Part shown: one piece after another, positions 8,839-17,947 of the stretch
Layout of the letters: every line of letters begins with the position of its first letter
Position numbering within the stretch: position 1 is the stretch's first letter
NCBI RefSeq assembly: GCF_000235425.2
Contig: NZ_KI912266.1
Coordinates: forward strand, 2,857,671 to 2,921,670
DNA length: 64,000 bases
Direction of reading: 5' to 3'
Origin: Pseudofrankia saprophytica
GTDB taxonomy: Bacteria; Actinomycetota; Actinomycetes; Frankiales; Frankiaceae
The notes under the pieces: generated by a model
Database searches by the model: none
The model's input: only the letters and a program-made list of their open reading frames with translations
What the model was told of the DNA's origin: nothing
Translations under genes and position numbers: made by a program

Positions 8839-9600
8839 ATGACGGAGTCCGCCCAGAAGGTGGCGATCGTGACCGGCGCGGCCCGTGGCCTGGGTGCCGC
8901 GACTGCCCTGCGGCTGGCCGAGGACGGCTACGCCGTCGCCGTGCTGGACCTCGAGGAGCAGGCCACGAAGCCGGTCGTCGACCAGATCGTCGCGGCGGGC
9001 GGCAAGGCGATCGGCGTCGGCGCGGACGTGAGCAACTCCGCGCAGGTCGAGGCCGGTGTCGCCAAGGTCGTCGCCGAGCTCGGGCCGCCGACGATCCTCG
9101 TCAACAACGCGGGCATCACCCGAGACAACCTCATCTTCAAGATGCCCGAGGCCGAGTGGGACCTCGTCATGGCCGTGCACCTGCGCGGCGCGTTCCTGAT
9201 GACGAAGGCCTGCCAGAAGCACATGGTCGACGCCAAGTGGGGCCGGATCGTCAACCTCTCCAGCACGTCGGCGCTCGGTAACCGCGGCCAGGTCAACTAC
9301 TCGGCCGCCAAGGCCGGCATGCAGGGCTTCACCAAGACGCTGGCGGTCGAGCTCGGCAAGTTCGGCGTCACCGCCAACGTCGTCGCCCCTGGCCTCATCG
9401 AGAGTGAGATGACCCACGCGACCGCCGAGCGCCTCGGCGAGACCTGGGAGACCTACGAGGCCCGCCGCGCCAGGGAGATCCCGGTCGCCCGCGTCGGCCA
9501 GCCGGCCGACATCGCCCACGCCGTCTCGTTCTTCGTCAGCGAGGGCGCCGGCTTCGTCTCCGGCCAGGTCCTCTACGTCGCCGGCGGCCCGAAGGCCTGA
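8839..9600 (+). CDS. Short-chain dehydrogenase/reductase (FabG-like 3-oxoacyl reductase)
   Basis: A 253-residue classical SDR. The Rossmann motif is VTGAARGLGAA, and the structural motif NNAG lies in ILVNNAGIT. The catalytic Ser is in NLSSTSALGNRGQ, followed by Tyr and Lys in YSAAKAG; the C-terminus GQVLYVAGGPKA is typical of FabG-like members. It reduces a carbonyl using NAD(P)H, probably in fatty acid or polyketide-like metabolism. An in-frame upstream start at 8746 was rejected because SDRs begin just before the Rossmann strand. The gagacggga upstream of ATG 8839 is a plausible ribosome-binding site. Confidence 0.92.
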   Translation: MTESAQKVAIVTGAARGLGAATALRLAEDGYAVAVLDLEEQATKPVVDQIVAAGGKAIGVGADVSNSAQVEAGVAKVVAELGPPTILVNNAGITRDNLIFKMPEAEWDLVMAVHLRGAFLMTKACQKHMVDAKWGRIVNLSSTSALGNRGQVNYSAAKAGMQGFTKTLAVELGKFGVTANVVAPGLIESEMTHATAERLGETWETYEARRAREIPVARVGQPADIAHAVSFFVSEGAGFVSGQVLYVAGGPKA

Positions 9601-9647
9601 GGCCCGACGGCCCGACGGCCTGAGGGCCGGAGGGCCTGAGGGCGCAT

Positions 9648-9705
9648 TTCATGATCTGGTGGAATCCTGGGAGCAGGAGCTCCGAAGATCCCACCAGATC
9701 ATGAA
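9648..9705. terminator. 58-nt inverted repeat between the SDR and gabT genes
   Basis: Outer arms 9648-9662 and 9691-9705 are a perfect 15-bp inverted repeat (ttcatgatctggtgg). The complementarity continues inward with three mismatches to give 26-nt arms (9648-9673 and 9680-9705) around a 6-nt loop. It lies 48 bp after the SDR stop. It could be a bidirectional terminator, a regulator site or a mobile palindrome; there is no T-tract. The arms are AT-richer than their surroundings. Confidence 0.6.
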
Positions 9706-9778
9706 CGGCTCGCACGTTCGGGCAGAGGGGTGCGGCGAGAGGGCGGTGGCGAGGCCTAAGGCGGCCTACCGTTGGGAC

Positions 9779-11203
9779 ATGACGACGATCGCCGGCCCCG
9801 CCGCCCCCATCGGCTCAGCTTCGGACGCGAACGGAGTCGGCGGACCGGGGGACCTGGCCGGGGCGCCCGTGGTCGGCGGGCCGGGGCTGCCGCAGCGGCG
9901 GCACCTGGTCACCGAGCTGCCGGGGCCGCGGTCGCGGGAGCTGCTGGCGCGCCGGGACGCCGCCGTCGCGCGGGGCGTGTCGATCGCCCTTCCGGTGTTC
10001 GTCACCGCGGCGGGCGGCGGGATCCTGGTCGACGTCGACGGGAACTCGCTGATCGACCTCGGTTCCGGGATCGCCGTCACCACCGTCGGCAACAGCGCCC
10101 CGCGGGTCGTCGACAACGTGATCGCGCAGGTCCAGGCGTTCACCCACACCTGCTTCATGATCACGCCTTATGAGGGCTACGTCGCGGTCTGCGAGCAGCT
10201 GGCCCGCCTCACCCCGGGTGACCACGACAAGCGCTCGGCGCTGTTCAACTCGGGCGCCGAGGCCGTCGAGAACGCCGTCAAGATCGCCCGGATTCACACC
10301 CGCCGCCAGGCCGTGATCGTCTTCGACCACGCCTACCACGGCCGCACCAACCTGACGATGGCCCTGACCGCCAAGAACCACCCCTACAAGAACGGCTTCG
10401 GCCCGTTCGCGCCCGAGATCTACCGGGTGCCGCTGTCCTACCCGTTCCGCGACGGCCTGACCGGCCCCGAGGCCGCCGCCCGCGCGATCGGGATCATCGA
10501 GAGCCAGGTCGGCGCCGCCAACGTCGCCGCCGTCCTCATCGAGCCGGTCCAGGGCGAGGGCGGCTTCGTCGTCCCCGCCGAGGGCTTCCTGCCGGCGCTC
10601 GCGGACTGGTCGCGCGCGAATGGCGCCGTGTTCATCGCCGACGAGGTACAGACCGGCTTCGCGCGCACCGGCGCGATGTTCGCCTGCGAGCACGAGGCGG
10701 TCATCCCGGACCTCGTCGCCACCGCCAAGGGCATGGCCGGCGGCCTGCCGCTGTCCGCCGTCACCGGCCGTGCCGAGATCATGGAGTCCGCCCACCCTGG
10801 CGGCCTCGGCGGCACCTACGGCGGCAACCCGCTGGCCTGCGCCGCCGCCCTCGGCGCCATCGAGACCATCGAGCGCGACGGGCTCGTGGCGCGGGCCCGG
10901 ACGATCGGCGAGCGGGTGCTGCCCCGCCTGCGCTCCGTCGCGGAGCGGGTGCCGGCCATCGGCGAGGTCCGCGGCCGGGGCGCGATGCTCGCCGTCGAGA
11001 TCGTCGACCCGGGCACCGGCGAGCCGGACGCCGCCGCGACCGGCCGCGTCGCCCGGCGCTGCCACGAGCAGGGCGTCGTGGTCCTCACCTGCGGCACCGA
11101 CGGCAACGTCCTGCGCCTGCTGCCGCCGCTCGCGATCGGCGACGACCTCCTCGACGACGGCATCGCCGTCCTCACCGACGCCCTCGAGACCCTCGCCCCC
11201 TGA
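9779..11203 (+). CDS. gabT: 4-aminobutyrate aminotransferase
   Basis: A 474-residue class III PLP aminotransferase. Motifs include LFNSGAEAVENAVKIAR, FDHAYHGRTNLTMALTAKNH, PVQGEGGF, the PLP Asp in IADEVQTGF and the Schiff-base Lys in ATAKGMAGGLPLSAV. The FGPFAPEIYRVP segment is characteristic of actinobacterial GabT. It transfers the amino group of GABA to 2-oxoglutarate, giving succinate semialdehyde and glutamate. ATG 9779 is chosen; an upstream in-frame extension would run into the inverted repeat. It may act with the nearby glutamate dehydrogenase and PruA in glutamate-family catabolism, though it is not in an operon with them. Confidence 0.9.
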   Translation: MTTIAGPAAPIGSASDANGVGGPGDLAGAPVVGGPGLPQRRHLVTELPGPRSRELLARRDAAVARGVSIALPVFVTAAGGGILVDVDGNSLIDLGSGIAVTTVGNSAPRVVDNVIAQVQAFTHTCFMITPYEGYVAVCEQLARLTPGDHDKRSALFNSGAEAVENAVKIARIHTRRQAVIVFDHAYHGRTNLTMALTAKNHPYKNGFGPFAPEIYRVPLSYPFRDGLTGPEAAARAIGIIESQVGAANVAAVLIEPVQGEGGFVVPAEGFLPALADWSRANGAVFIADEVQTGFARTGAMFACEHEAVIPDLVATAKGMAGGLPLSAVTGRAEIMESAHPGGLGGTYGGNPLACAAALGAIETIERDGLVARARTIGERVLPRLRSVAERVPAIGEVRGRGAMLAVEIVDPGTGEPDAAATGRVARRCHEQGVVVLTCGTDGNVLRLLPPLAIGDDLLDDGIAVLTDALETLAP

Positions 11204-11308
11204 CCGGTCCTGCCCGTCCGGCTGTCCGGCCGTCTCGGCCGCTCCGGCGGCCCCGGCGGCCCCGGTGGGCCCGATGGGCCCGGCGCTCGTAGCGGTCTGG
11301 CGAGGCGG

Positions 11309-11710
11309 TCAGCCGAGGAGGACGATCCGGGTCGGCCGGAAGGTCACGGCGACCCGGGGCTCGAGGCCGGGGGCGCCGAAGTCCGCCAGCGTCCGGCCAT
11401 AGCTGGCGAGCATCGTGGTCAGGAAGGACTTGTCCACGTCCTCCTCGATGATCGCCTGAGCGCGGATCTCCGCCGTGTGGTACGGGTTCGACGGGGAGAT
11501 CGCGAAGACGGTCGCCGTCGGGCGCGCCACCATGTTCCGGTACTTGTGACGGTTCTTCGACAGCGAGGTCCGAACGACACCGTCCTCGCCCACCAGGCCC
11601 CAGATCGCGGTCGTCTGGATGGAACCGTCCGCGTTCAGCGTGCTCAGCAGGAACGTGGTGCCCGTGAACAGGTCCCGGTGCGTTTCCGGGACGACCAGAG
11701 TGTCAGCCAT
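11309..11710 (-). CDS. PPOX-class (F420/FMN-type) flavin oxidoreductase
   Basis: A 133-residue split-barrel protein of the pyridoxamine 5'-phosphate oxidase-like class: TTFLLSTLNADGSIQTTAIW, LSKNRHKYRNMVARPTATVF, and a C-terminal strand VAVTFRPTRIVLLG. Actinobacterial members commonly use F420; the cofactor is not decided by what I can see. ATG 11710 gives the usual family length. It converges on gabT and is followed 88 bp away by a separate minus-strand gene. Confidence 0.85.
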   Translation of the reverse strand: MADTLVVPETHRDLFTGTTFLLSTLNADGSIQTTAIWGLVGEDGVVRTSLSKNRHKYRNMVARPTATVFAISPSNPYHTAEIRAQAIIEEDVDKSFLTTMLASYGRTLADFGAPGLEPRVAVTFRPTRIVLLG

Positions 11711-11798
11711 GCGCCCAGTCTTGCCGGGCCCCGCCGCGCGGCGGTGCCGAGGACCCGTCGCCACACGGCACCTTTCCGATGACGGCCAATCCACAGGG

Positions 11799-12287
11799 TC
11801 AGGGGATCTCCATCGTCTGGGCGGTGCGCAGCTCGTCGAAGGCGCGGGCCAGCTCGGCGGGCAGCCGGGAACCCAGGCGGGCGAGCAGGAGGTCGACGAC
11901 GAGGGCGCAGGCGACCGGCAGGGCGTCCGGGGCGAGGCTCGGCCTCGGCGCGTCGTCGGGCGGGTGGACGGACAGCGTGCCGGCGAGCACGACGAGGACC
12001 GCGTACGGGTCGAGCCCGGGTCCCGCCAGCCACGGCGACGCCTGGCGGATGACCTCGTCGAACAGCCCGCGGACGTCGTCGCCGTCGAGGCCGTCGGGGT
12101 AGGCCCGCTCGACCAGGCCCAGCGTCAGCCGGTGCAGCAGGTCCCGGGCGACGGTCTCGTCCCGGGCGCGCAGCTGTTCGCACGCCGCCCGCAGCGCGGC
12201 CGCGTCCCCCCGCCGGGCCGCGTCGACCAGGGCCGTGACCGCCCGCGCCAGCTCCCGGCCTTCCGGCGGCAGGCCGGCCATGGTCAT
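11799..12287 (-). CDS. Hypothetical helical protein
   Basis: A 162-residue Ala/Leu/Arg-rich, largely helical protein (GRELARAVTALVDAARRGDAAALRAACEQLRAR at the start, then ELARAFDELRTAQTMEIP at the end) that I do not recognise. ATG 12287 or 12281 is the likely start; the longer upstream frame is a poly-Pro shadow of the Ala/Thr tail of the M48 gene. It lies 130 bp downstream of the M48 protease gene on the same strand, so a shared transcript is possible. Confidence 0.55.
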   Translation of the reverse strand: MTMAGLPPEGRELARAVTALVDAARRGDAAALRAACEQLRARDETVARDLLHRLTLGLVERAYPDGLDGDDVRGLFDEVIRQASPWLAGPGLDPYAVLVVLAGTLSVHPPDDAPRPSLAPDALPVACALVVDLLLARLGSRLPAELARAFDELRTAQTMEIP

Positions 12288-12417
12288 CGGTGACGCCCCG
12301 CTCGTCGCATGCGGCCATACTCGTCCATCCCGTCCGCCCCGGGCAGTGAGGCGGTGCCCGCGCCGTCGCCAGCTGGGCCGCCCTTGCCGGACGCCGGTTC
12401 CGCTACGCCAACGGTGA

Positions 12418-13422
12418 TCAGTACCGGCCGTCGGAGCCGACGACGGGCTGGGTGGGGATCGTGGCCTGAGCCGGGACTGTGGCCTCGGTGGCGGCGGCGG
12501 TGGCGGTGGCGGTGGCGGAGGACTGGACAGGGACAGTAGCCGCGGCCGCGGCGTACCGGGCCACGATGTCGCCGGGCTCACCGCTGGTGATCCACTCCTG
12601 GAAGCGGCGGGCACGCTCGACGACGAGCGGATGGCCGCTGCCGACGCGCAGCTGGAAACGGTGAAGCCGGGAGATCCTGCTCTCGCCCGCGAGGACGTCC
12701 AGGTGCTGGGCCTGTTCGAGGAACGCGGCCGTGCTCATCTCGTCGGACCGGACGCCGCCGGCGAGCTTCATCATCATCCCGACGCAGGCGTCGAGGTCCT
12801 GGGTGGCCAGCATCGCGGCGCGGTCGGCGGTGAACTCCGACGCGCGGTCCCAGCTCGTCAGCGCCGCGCGGATGCCCAGCCCGACGGCGACCGTCATCGG
12901 GTTCACCCGCCGCATCCCCGCGCTCGCCGCGCCGCCGAACACCCGCGCCATCGTCTTGTAGAGGACATGGCCGCACTTGATGTGCCCGGCCTCGTGGCTG
13001 AGGACGCCGAGGAGCTCGTCCTCGGACATGAGGTCGATCAGCTCGGTGAACAGCACGATGTACGGGTGGTTGTGCCCCGACGTGTAGGCGTTCGGGGGCC
13101 CCTGGCGGACGTAGAGCTCGGGTTCGGGGAGGTCGAGCACCGCGCAGGCCTCACGCAGCAGGCCGTGGACGCGGGGCAGCTGCCGGGGGCCGACCCGTAC
13201 GCCCGACGCGGTGTGCTCGACGTACTCGATCCGCTCGACGCCCCACTCGATGAACTTCGCGACCGCCTTGTCGAACCCGGGCACGCGCTTGAGGTTGTTG
13301 GTGGCCTGCCGGTCGAGCGGGTGGCGGAAGAGATCCGCGTCGAGCCCGGTGAGGTGCACCCGCGTTCCGCGGAACGTGCCGGAGCCGGTACCCGCGGGTT
13401 TGGTGAAGCTGGGCTGGTCCAT
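12418..13422 (-). CDS. M48 family zinc metallopeptidase
   Basis: A 334-residue protein with the zinc motif HEXXH in LLGVLSHEAGHIKCGHVLY and the downstream metal-ligand helix RASEFTADRAAML. It lacks the N-terminal transmembrane helices of HtpX/Ste24, so it is a YggG/LoiP-like or soluble M48 type; a short hydrophobic stretch near the active site may touch the membrane. The C-terminal 50 residues are an Ala/Thr/Val-rich tail. ATG 13422 has a purine-rich site (aggggc) at good spacing and is preferred to ATG 13443. Confidence 0.88.
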   Translation of the reverse strand: MDQPSFTKPAGTGSGTFRGTRVHLTGLDADLFRHPLDRQATNNLKRVPGFDKAVAKFIEWGVERIEYVEHTASGVRVGPRQLPRVHGLLREACAVLDLPEPELYVRQGPPNAYTSGHNHPYIVLFTELIDLMSEDELLGVLSHEAGHIKCGHVLYKTMARVFGGAASAGMRRVNPMTVAVGLGIRAALTSWDRASEFTADRAAMLATQDLDACVGMMMKLAGGVRSDEMSTAAFLEQAQHLDVLAGESRISRLHRFQLRVGSGHPLVVERARRFQEWITSGEPGDIVARYAAAAATVPVQSSATATATAAATEATVPAQATIPTQPVVGSDGRY

Positions 13423-13799
13423 TGCTGCCCCTGTTCCTGGCATGCGCCGGCCGCTCGCCGCGGCCGGGTGCTGGTCAGGGCCCGCGGGAAGGCATGCGCG
13501 CCATGTCGCCGTGGCACTGGGTGTGGCCCCGGTGGCAGGAGGCTACTTCAGACGGTGTAGATCCTGCGATGGTCGGGCAAGTCTCGATCTGTCGTCCACC
13601 TGTCAGCCCGGGTGAGCCCGCCCACTCCGCCGAGGCGACACGATCTCGGTGCTGAGTTCTAGCGTCAGACGGGATATGGACGACCTCCAAAGCGACCTTG
13701 GACCGTCGGGCCGTCAGGACCGGCTTCCGGACCTGACCGCTCGAGCCGGCCGGGTGGGCTGGGCAGGGCCGTCAGGACTACGACGAAGCCGGTGAAACC
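13423..13799. other. Intergenic region between divergent M48 and glutamate dehydrogenase genes
   Basis: A 377-bp region upstream of both flanking genes, so it should carry both promoters. It has no convincing coding frame. I cannot assign -35/-10 boxes. The stretch 13560-13690 is somewhat less GC-rich than its surroundings. Confidence 0.5.
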
Positions 13800-16700
13800 G
13801 TGAGTGCAGGTGGCGGTGTGGCCACGGGGGTCTCGAGGGCGGGCGGCCCTGAGGCAGGGACGGCGAGCGATGGCGGGGCGCGGATGGCGGAGCCGTCCGG
13901 GACGCCCGCGGTGGCCGCCCCCGGGGTGACCTTCAGCGACGGCGCCGACGGGACGACGCGGTGCGTGCTCACCTGGCCGGTGGCGACGGGGCGGCCACCG
14001 CTCGCGGTCGTCGTCGACGTGTTCACCCGGCTCGGCGTCGAGGTCGTCGACCACGACCGGCCGCCGACCGGCGCCGACGGGTCAAGGGCCCCCGACTGGG
14101 ACGAGTACCTGCTGCGGCTGCCCGACCCGCCAGGCACCGCGTCGGCAGGCATCGCGTCGGCAGGCATCGCGTCGGCAGGCAACGACGCGGGCACGGCCCC
14201 GGCGGGCACGGCGCCATCAGGCACGGCCCCGGCGGGCATGGCGGCGGCGGGCATGGCGGCGGCACGGGAGGCGCTCGGGCAGCTGTTCGTCGCGGTGTGG
14301 ACGGGGCAGGCCGAGCTGGACGGGTTCACCCGGCTGGCGCTGACCGCGGGCGTCCCCTGGCGCGAGGTCGACGTCCTGCGGGCGGCCTGGCGGTTCCTGC
14401 ACCAGAGCGGGGTCGGCCTGTCGCACGACTACGCCGCGCGGACGGTGCTGGCGAACCCGGCGTTCGCCCACGGGCTGCTCGACTACTTCCAGGCCCGCTT
14501 CGACCCGGACCGCACCGACCCGGACGGCACCGGCTCGGACCACACCGGCTCGGAGCAGCCCGGCCCGGAGGCCCGGGCGGCGGCCGCGGCGGCGGCGTTG
14601 GCCAGGCTGGAAACGCTGCTCACCGCCGTCGCCAGCCTCGACGAGGACCGGATCCTGCGCGGGCTACGCGACGTGCTCACCGCGGTGATCCGCACCAACC
14701 ACTACCAGCGCGACGCCGCCGGGCGGGCGAAGCCGGCGCTGGCGCTGAAGATCGCCTCGTCACGGCTCGGCCTCCTGCCGGCGCCGCGGCCCTGGGTCGA
14801 GGTGTTCGTGACGTCGCCGACCGTCGAGGGCGTGCACATGCGCGGCGGACGGGTCGCCCGCGGCGGCCTGCGCTTCTCCGACCGGCCCGAGGACTACCGC
14901 ACCGAGGCGCACGGCCTCTACCGGGCACAGGTCACCAAGAACGTCGTCATCGTTCCCGACGGGGCCAAGGGCGCCTTCGTCCTGCATGATCCGTCCACGG
15001 CCGCCGGCACCCGGATCGGCGCCGGCACCCGGATCGGCGGTGCGGCCGGCGGCGGCGACCCGGGCGCGGGCGGCGCCGGTGGTGGGCGTCGAAGTCAGGA
15101 GCGGGTGCGGGCCGCGTACCGGACGTTCGTGTCGGCCCTGCTGGACGTGACCGACAACCTGGTCGGCGGCAGGCCGCTCGGCCCGGAGCGCACCATCTGC
15201 TACGACGACCCGGACACATACCTGGTCGTCGCCGCCGACAAGGGCACGGCGACCTTCTCCGACCTCGCCAACGAGATCGCCGCCGAGTACGGCTACTGGC
15301 TGGGCGACGCGTTCGCGTCCGGCGGGTCGGCCGGCTACGACCACAAGGAGATCGGGATCACCGCCCGGGGGGCCTGGGAGTCGGCCCGCCAGCACCTGCG
15401 CGAGCTCGGCGTCGACGCCGACCGCGACCCGTACACCGTCGTCGGGATCGGCGACATGTCCGGCGACGTCTTCGGCAACGGCATGCTGCGGTCACGCTCG
15501 ATGCGACTGGTCGGCGCCTTCGACCACCGGCATGTCTTCATCGACCCGGATCCCGACCCGGCGGCCTCCTTCGCCGAGCGGCAGCGGCTCTACGAGCTGC
15601 CCGCCTCGTCGTGGGCGGACTACGACCCCAAGATCCTCTCGCCCGGTGGCGGCGTGTTCCGCCGCGACGCCCGCCGCGTCGAACTCTCGGCCAGGGCCCG
15701 CGAGGTGCTCGGCCTCCCGCCCGCCGCCCCCACCGCCGACAGCGACGGCGCCTCGGGCGACACCGGCGGCGGTGCCGGCGATGGCGGCACCGCCGCCGGC
15801 GGCGGCATGTCGCCGGTCGAGCTGATCCAGGCGTTGCTGCGCGCCCCCGTCGACCTGATCTACAACGGCGGTATCGGCACCTACATCAAGGCCAGCACCG
15901 AGGACGACGACGACGCCGCCGACCACGCGAACGACGCGGTCCGCGTCGACGCCGACGAACTGCGCGCCCGGGTCGTCGTCGAAGGCGGCAACCTCGGTGT
16001 CACCCAGGCCGGCCGGGTCGAGCTCGCCCACCTCGGCGGAAAGATCAACACGGACTTCCTCGACAACTCCGCCGGCGTCGACACCTCCGACCGCGAGGTC
16101 AACCTGAAGATCCTGCTGGCCGGCGCGGTGGACGACGGCGAGCTCACCCGCGCGGGCCGCGACGAGCTGCTGCGCTCGCTGACCGACGACGTCGCGGCGG
16201 CCGTCCTCGACGACAGCGCCCAACAGGCGGTGGCGGTGAGTCTGGCGGCGACCTACGCGCCGTTCTTCCTGGACCGCCACATTCGGCTGCTGCGCAACCT
16301 CGAGGCCCGCTCCGGCCTGGTCCGGGCGCTGGAGCACCTGCCGTCGGAGACGCGGCTGGAGGAGCTGCGCGCCGAGCGCACCGGACTCACCCGCCCGGAG
16401 CTCGCCGTGCTGCAGGCCAAGGCGAAGACGCTCGTGCGCCAGGAGCTGCTGGACTCGACGCTGCCGGACGCGCCCGCGCTCGACCTGATCGCCCAGTGCT
16501 ACTTCCCGCCGGCGGTGCGGGAACGTTTCGCGGTCCGGATCAGCGCGCACCCGCTGGTCCGCGAGATCATCGCGACCCGGCTGGCGAACGAGCTGGTCAA
16601 CCGGATGGGGCCCGGCTTCGTCTTCCGGCTGGAGGAGGAGGTCGGCGTGACCACCGCCGACGCCGCCCGGGCGTACGCGGCCGCGGCGGCGTTGTTCGGC

Positions 16701-17546
16701 CTCGACGACCTGTGGGCGGCGCTGGACCGCGGCGGCGACGCGATGGCGGCCGCCGAGGAGCTCGCCGGCCGGCGCGCGGCCCGCGAGTTCCACGAGCTGG
16801 CGGCCGGGTGGCTGCTGCGCCACGCCCGCGGCCCGGCCGGCACCACGACGGTCACCGAACGACTGCGCCGGCCGGCGGCCGACCTCGCCGCCGCGTTCGG
16901 CGTGGGTGGCCCGGCAGCCGAAGCGGACCTGACCGCGAGGATCGCGGGGCTCGGCGCGCTCGGCACCGCGCTCGACCTGCTGGTCGCCGCGCCGCGACCG
17001 GCGCCGGCGGCCATCGAGGACGCCGCCGCCGTGCATCAGGTGCTCGGCCGCTGGCTCGGCCTCGCCGGCCTGCACACCCGGCTGGTCGACGTCGCCGCCG
17101 ACTCGCACTGGACGCTCGCCGCCAAGGCGGCCCTGCGTGCCCGGCTCACCGAGCTGTGGGCGACGCTCGACTGGCTCGTCCTCGTTGCCGCCCGCGCCGA
17201 TGCCCCCGCCTCGTGGGGAGCCGCGGAGCCGGCCGGCACCGGCGGGGACGCCGACGCCTGTCTGGCCGACGGCCAGCGGGCGCTCACCTCTCGCTGGCTC
17301 ACCCGGCGCGCCGACGCCGTCGGCCCTTTCACCGCCGTCCTCGCCGAGCTCGCCGGCGAACCGCCCTCGGGCGAGCCTCGCCCCCGCTCCGCGCGCCGGG
17401 CGGTCTTCCAACCCACCGACGTCCGGGTCGGCACCGGCCCCATCGACGTCGCCGCGGCCACGGTCGCGATCCGCGAGCTGCGCCTCCTCGTCGAACGCGT
17501 CCAGTTCACCGACAACGGCCTTGGCCCCCGCCTGCGCGACGACTGA
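13800..17546 (+). CDS. NAD-specific glutamate dehydrogenase, large (GdhB-like) type
   Basis: A 1248-residue protein with the core of the large NAD-GDH family: KPALALKIASSRLGLLPAPR, RGGLRFSDRPEDYRTEAHGL, VTKNVVIVPDGAKGAFV, GDMSGDVFGNGMLRSRSM, LIYNGGIGTYIKAS and EGGNLGVTQAGRVELAHLGG. It converts glutamate to 2-oxoglutarate and ammonia with NAD+. The classical 180-kDa forms are about 1600 residues, so this one lacks much of the N-terminal regulatory region. The N-terminal part and positions near 405-430 and 640-665 carry Gly/Ala/Ser low-complexity inserts, including a 15-bp tandem repeat around 14140-14185. The start is a GTG; the true start could lie a little downstream. Confidence 0.88.
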   Translation: MSAGGGVATGVSRAGGPEAGTASDGGARMAEPSGTPAVAAPGVTFSDGADGTTRCVLTWPVATGRPPLAVVVDVFTRLGVEVVDHDRPPTGADGSRAPDWDEYLLRLPDPPGTASAGIASAGIASAGNDAGTAPAGTAPSGTAPAGMAAAGMAAAREALGQLFVAVWTGQAELDGFTRLALTAGVPWREVDVLRAAWRFLHQSGVGLSHDYAARTVLANPAFAHGLLDYFQARFDPDRTDPDGTGSDHTGSEQPGPEARAAAAAAALARLETLLTAVASLDEDRILRGLRDVLTAVIRTNHYQRDAAGRAKPALALKIASSRLGLLPAPRPWVEVFVTSPTVEGVHMRGGRVARGGLRFSDRPEDYRTEAHGLYRAQVTKNVVIVPDGAKGAFVLHDPSTAAGTRIGAGTRIGGAAGGGDPGAGGAGGGRRSQERVRAAYRTFVSALLDVTDNLVGGRPLGPERTICYDDPDTYLVVAADKGTATFSDLANEIAAEYGYWLGDAFASGGSAGYDHKEIGITARGAWESARQHLRELGVDADRDPYTVVGIGDMSGDVFGNGMLRSRSMRLVGAFDHRHVFIDPDPDPAASFAERQRLYELPASSWADYDPKILSPGGGVFRRDARRVELSARAREVLGLPPAAPTADSDGASGDTGGGAGDGGTAAGGGMSPVELIQALLRAPVDLIYNGGIGTYIKASTEDDDDAADHANDAVRVDADELRARVVVEGGNLGVTQAGRVELAHLGGKINTDFLDNSAGVDTSDREVNLKILLAGAVDDGELTRAGRDELLRSLTDDVAAAVLDDSAQQAVAVSLAATYAPFFLDRHIRLLRNLEARSGLVRALEHLPSETRLEELRAERTGLTRPELAVLQAKAKTLVRQELLDSTLPDAPALDLIAQCYFPPAVRERFAVRISAHPLVREIIATRLANELVNRMGPGFVFRLEEEVGVTTADAARAYAAAAALFGLDDLWAALDRGGDAMAAAEELAGRRAAREFHELAAGWLLRHARGPAGTTTVTERLRRPAADLAAAFGVGGPAAEADLTARIAGLGALGTALDLLVAAPRPAPAAIEDAAAVHQVLGRWLGLAGLHTRLVDVAADSHWTLAAKAALRARLTELWATLDWLVLVAARADAPASWGAAEPAGTGGDADACLADGQRALTSRWLTRRADAVGPFTAVLAELAGEPPSGEPRPRSARRAVFQPTDVRVGTGPIDVAAATVAIRELRLLVERVQFTDNGLGPRLRDD
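14138..14182 (+). repeat. 15-bp tandem repeats coding ASAGI units in glutamate dehydrogenase
   Basis: Three near-identical 15-bp units (gcgtcggcaggcatc) in tandem encode ASAGIASAGIASAGN in the N-terminal region. Shorter related AGTAPAG/AGMAAAG units follow to about 14265. The array is in frame and is a likely expansion-prone linker. Confidence 0.75.
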
Positions 17547-17769
17547 CCCACCGGCCTGGCGCGCCCCGTCCGGCCTTCCGGCCTGACCTGCCTGGACCGC
17601 GAGCCGGCCGCGCCACCGGTAACCATCGGTAATCAATCGTGCGCGGCTGAGCGGGACGCTGAAGGGCGACCGGGACAGACCTGGGGTCAAGCGCTGAACC
17701 GTGCCTGCTCCATCCCGCCGCCCCTCCCACGGGCGCAACCTCACCGGGCGTCCTCCTACCCCCTCCGGC

Positions 17770-17890
17770 GCCGAATCGTGGTCGATGGTGGTGCCCCGGG
17801 GCACCACCATCGACCACGCTCGATGATCGACAATTGAGCTGTGGTCGATGGTGGTGCCCGTGTGGTCGATGACCGGCCACGATTCGACGG
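17770..17890. repeat. Complex palindromic intergenic region with a 42-bp perfect palindrome
   Basis: Positions 17777-17797 and 17798-17818 form a loop-free 21+21-bp perfect palindrome (arm cgtggtcgatggtggtgcccc). A direct copy of most of the arm, gtggtcgatggtggtgccc, recurs at 17841-17859, and gtggtcgatg again at 17862-17871. An outer 10-bp inverted repeat (cgaatcgtgg / ccacgattcg) brackets the block at 17772 and 17877. The block lies in the 401-bp gap after glutamate dehydrogenase; the rest of the gap (17547-17769) shows no gene. It could be a multi-site operator, a terminator or a mobile palindrome. Confidence 0.8.
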
Positions 17891-17947
17891 CCAGGCGCCT
17901 GTGGACAGGTGGGAGCGCCGGAGGCGGCGGTCGGGCATCCTCGCGGC

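Noticed and set aside
13475-13690. 71-residue minus-strand frame between the M48 and glutamate dehydrogenase genes
   Set aside because: Low third-position bias, no ribosome-binding site and no recognisable motif.
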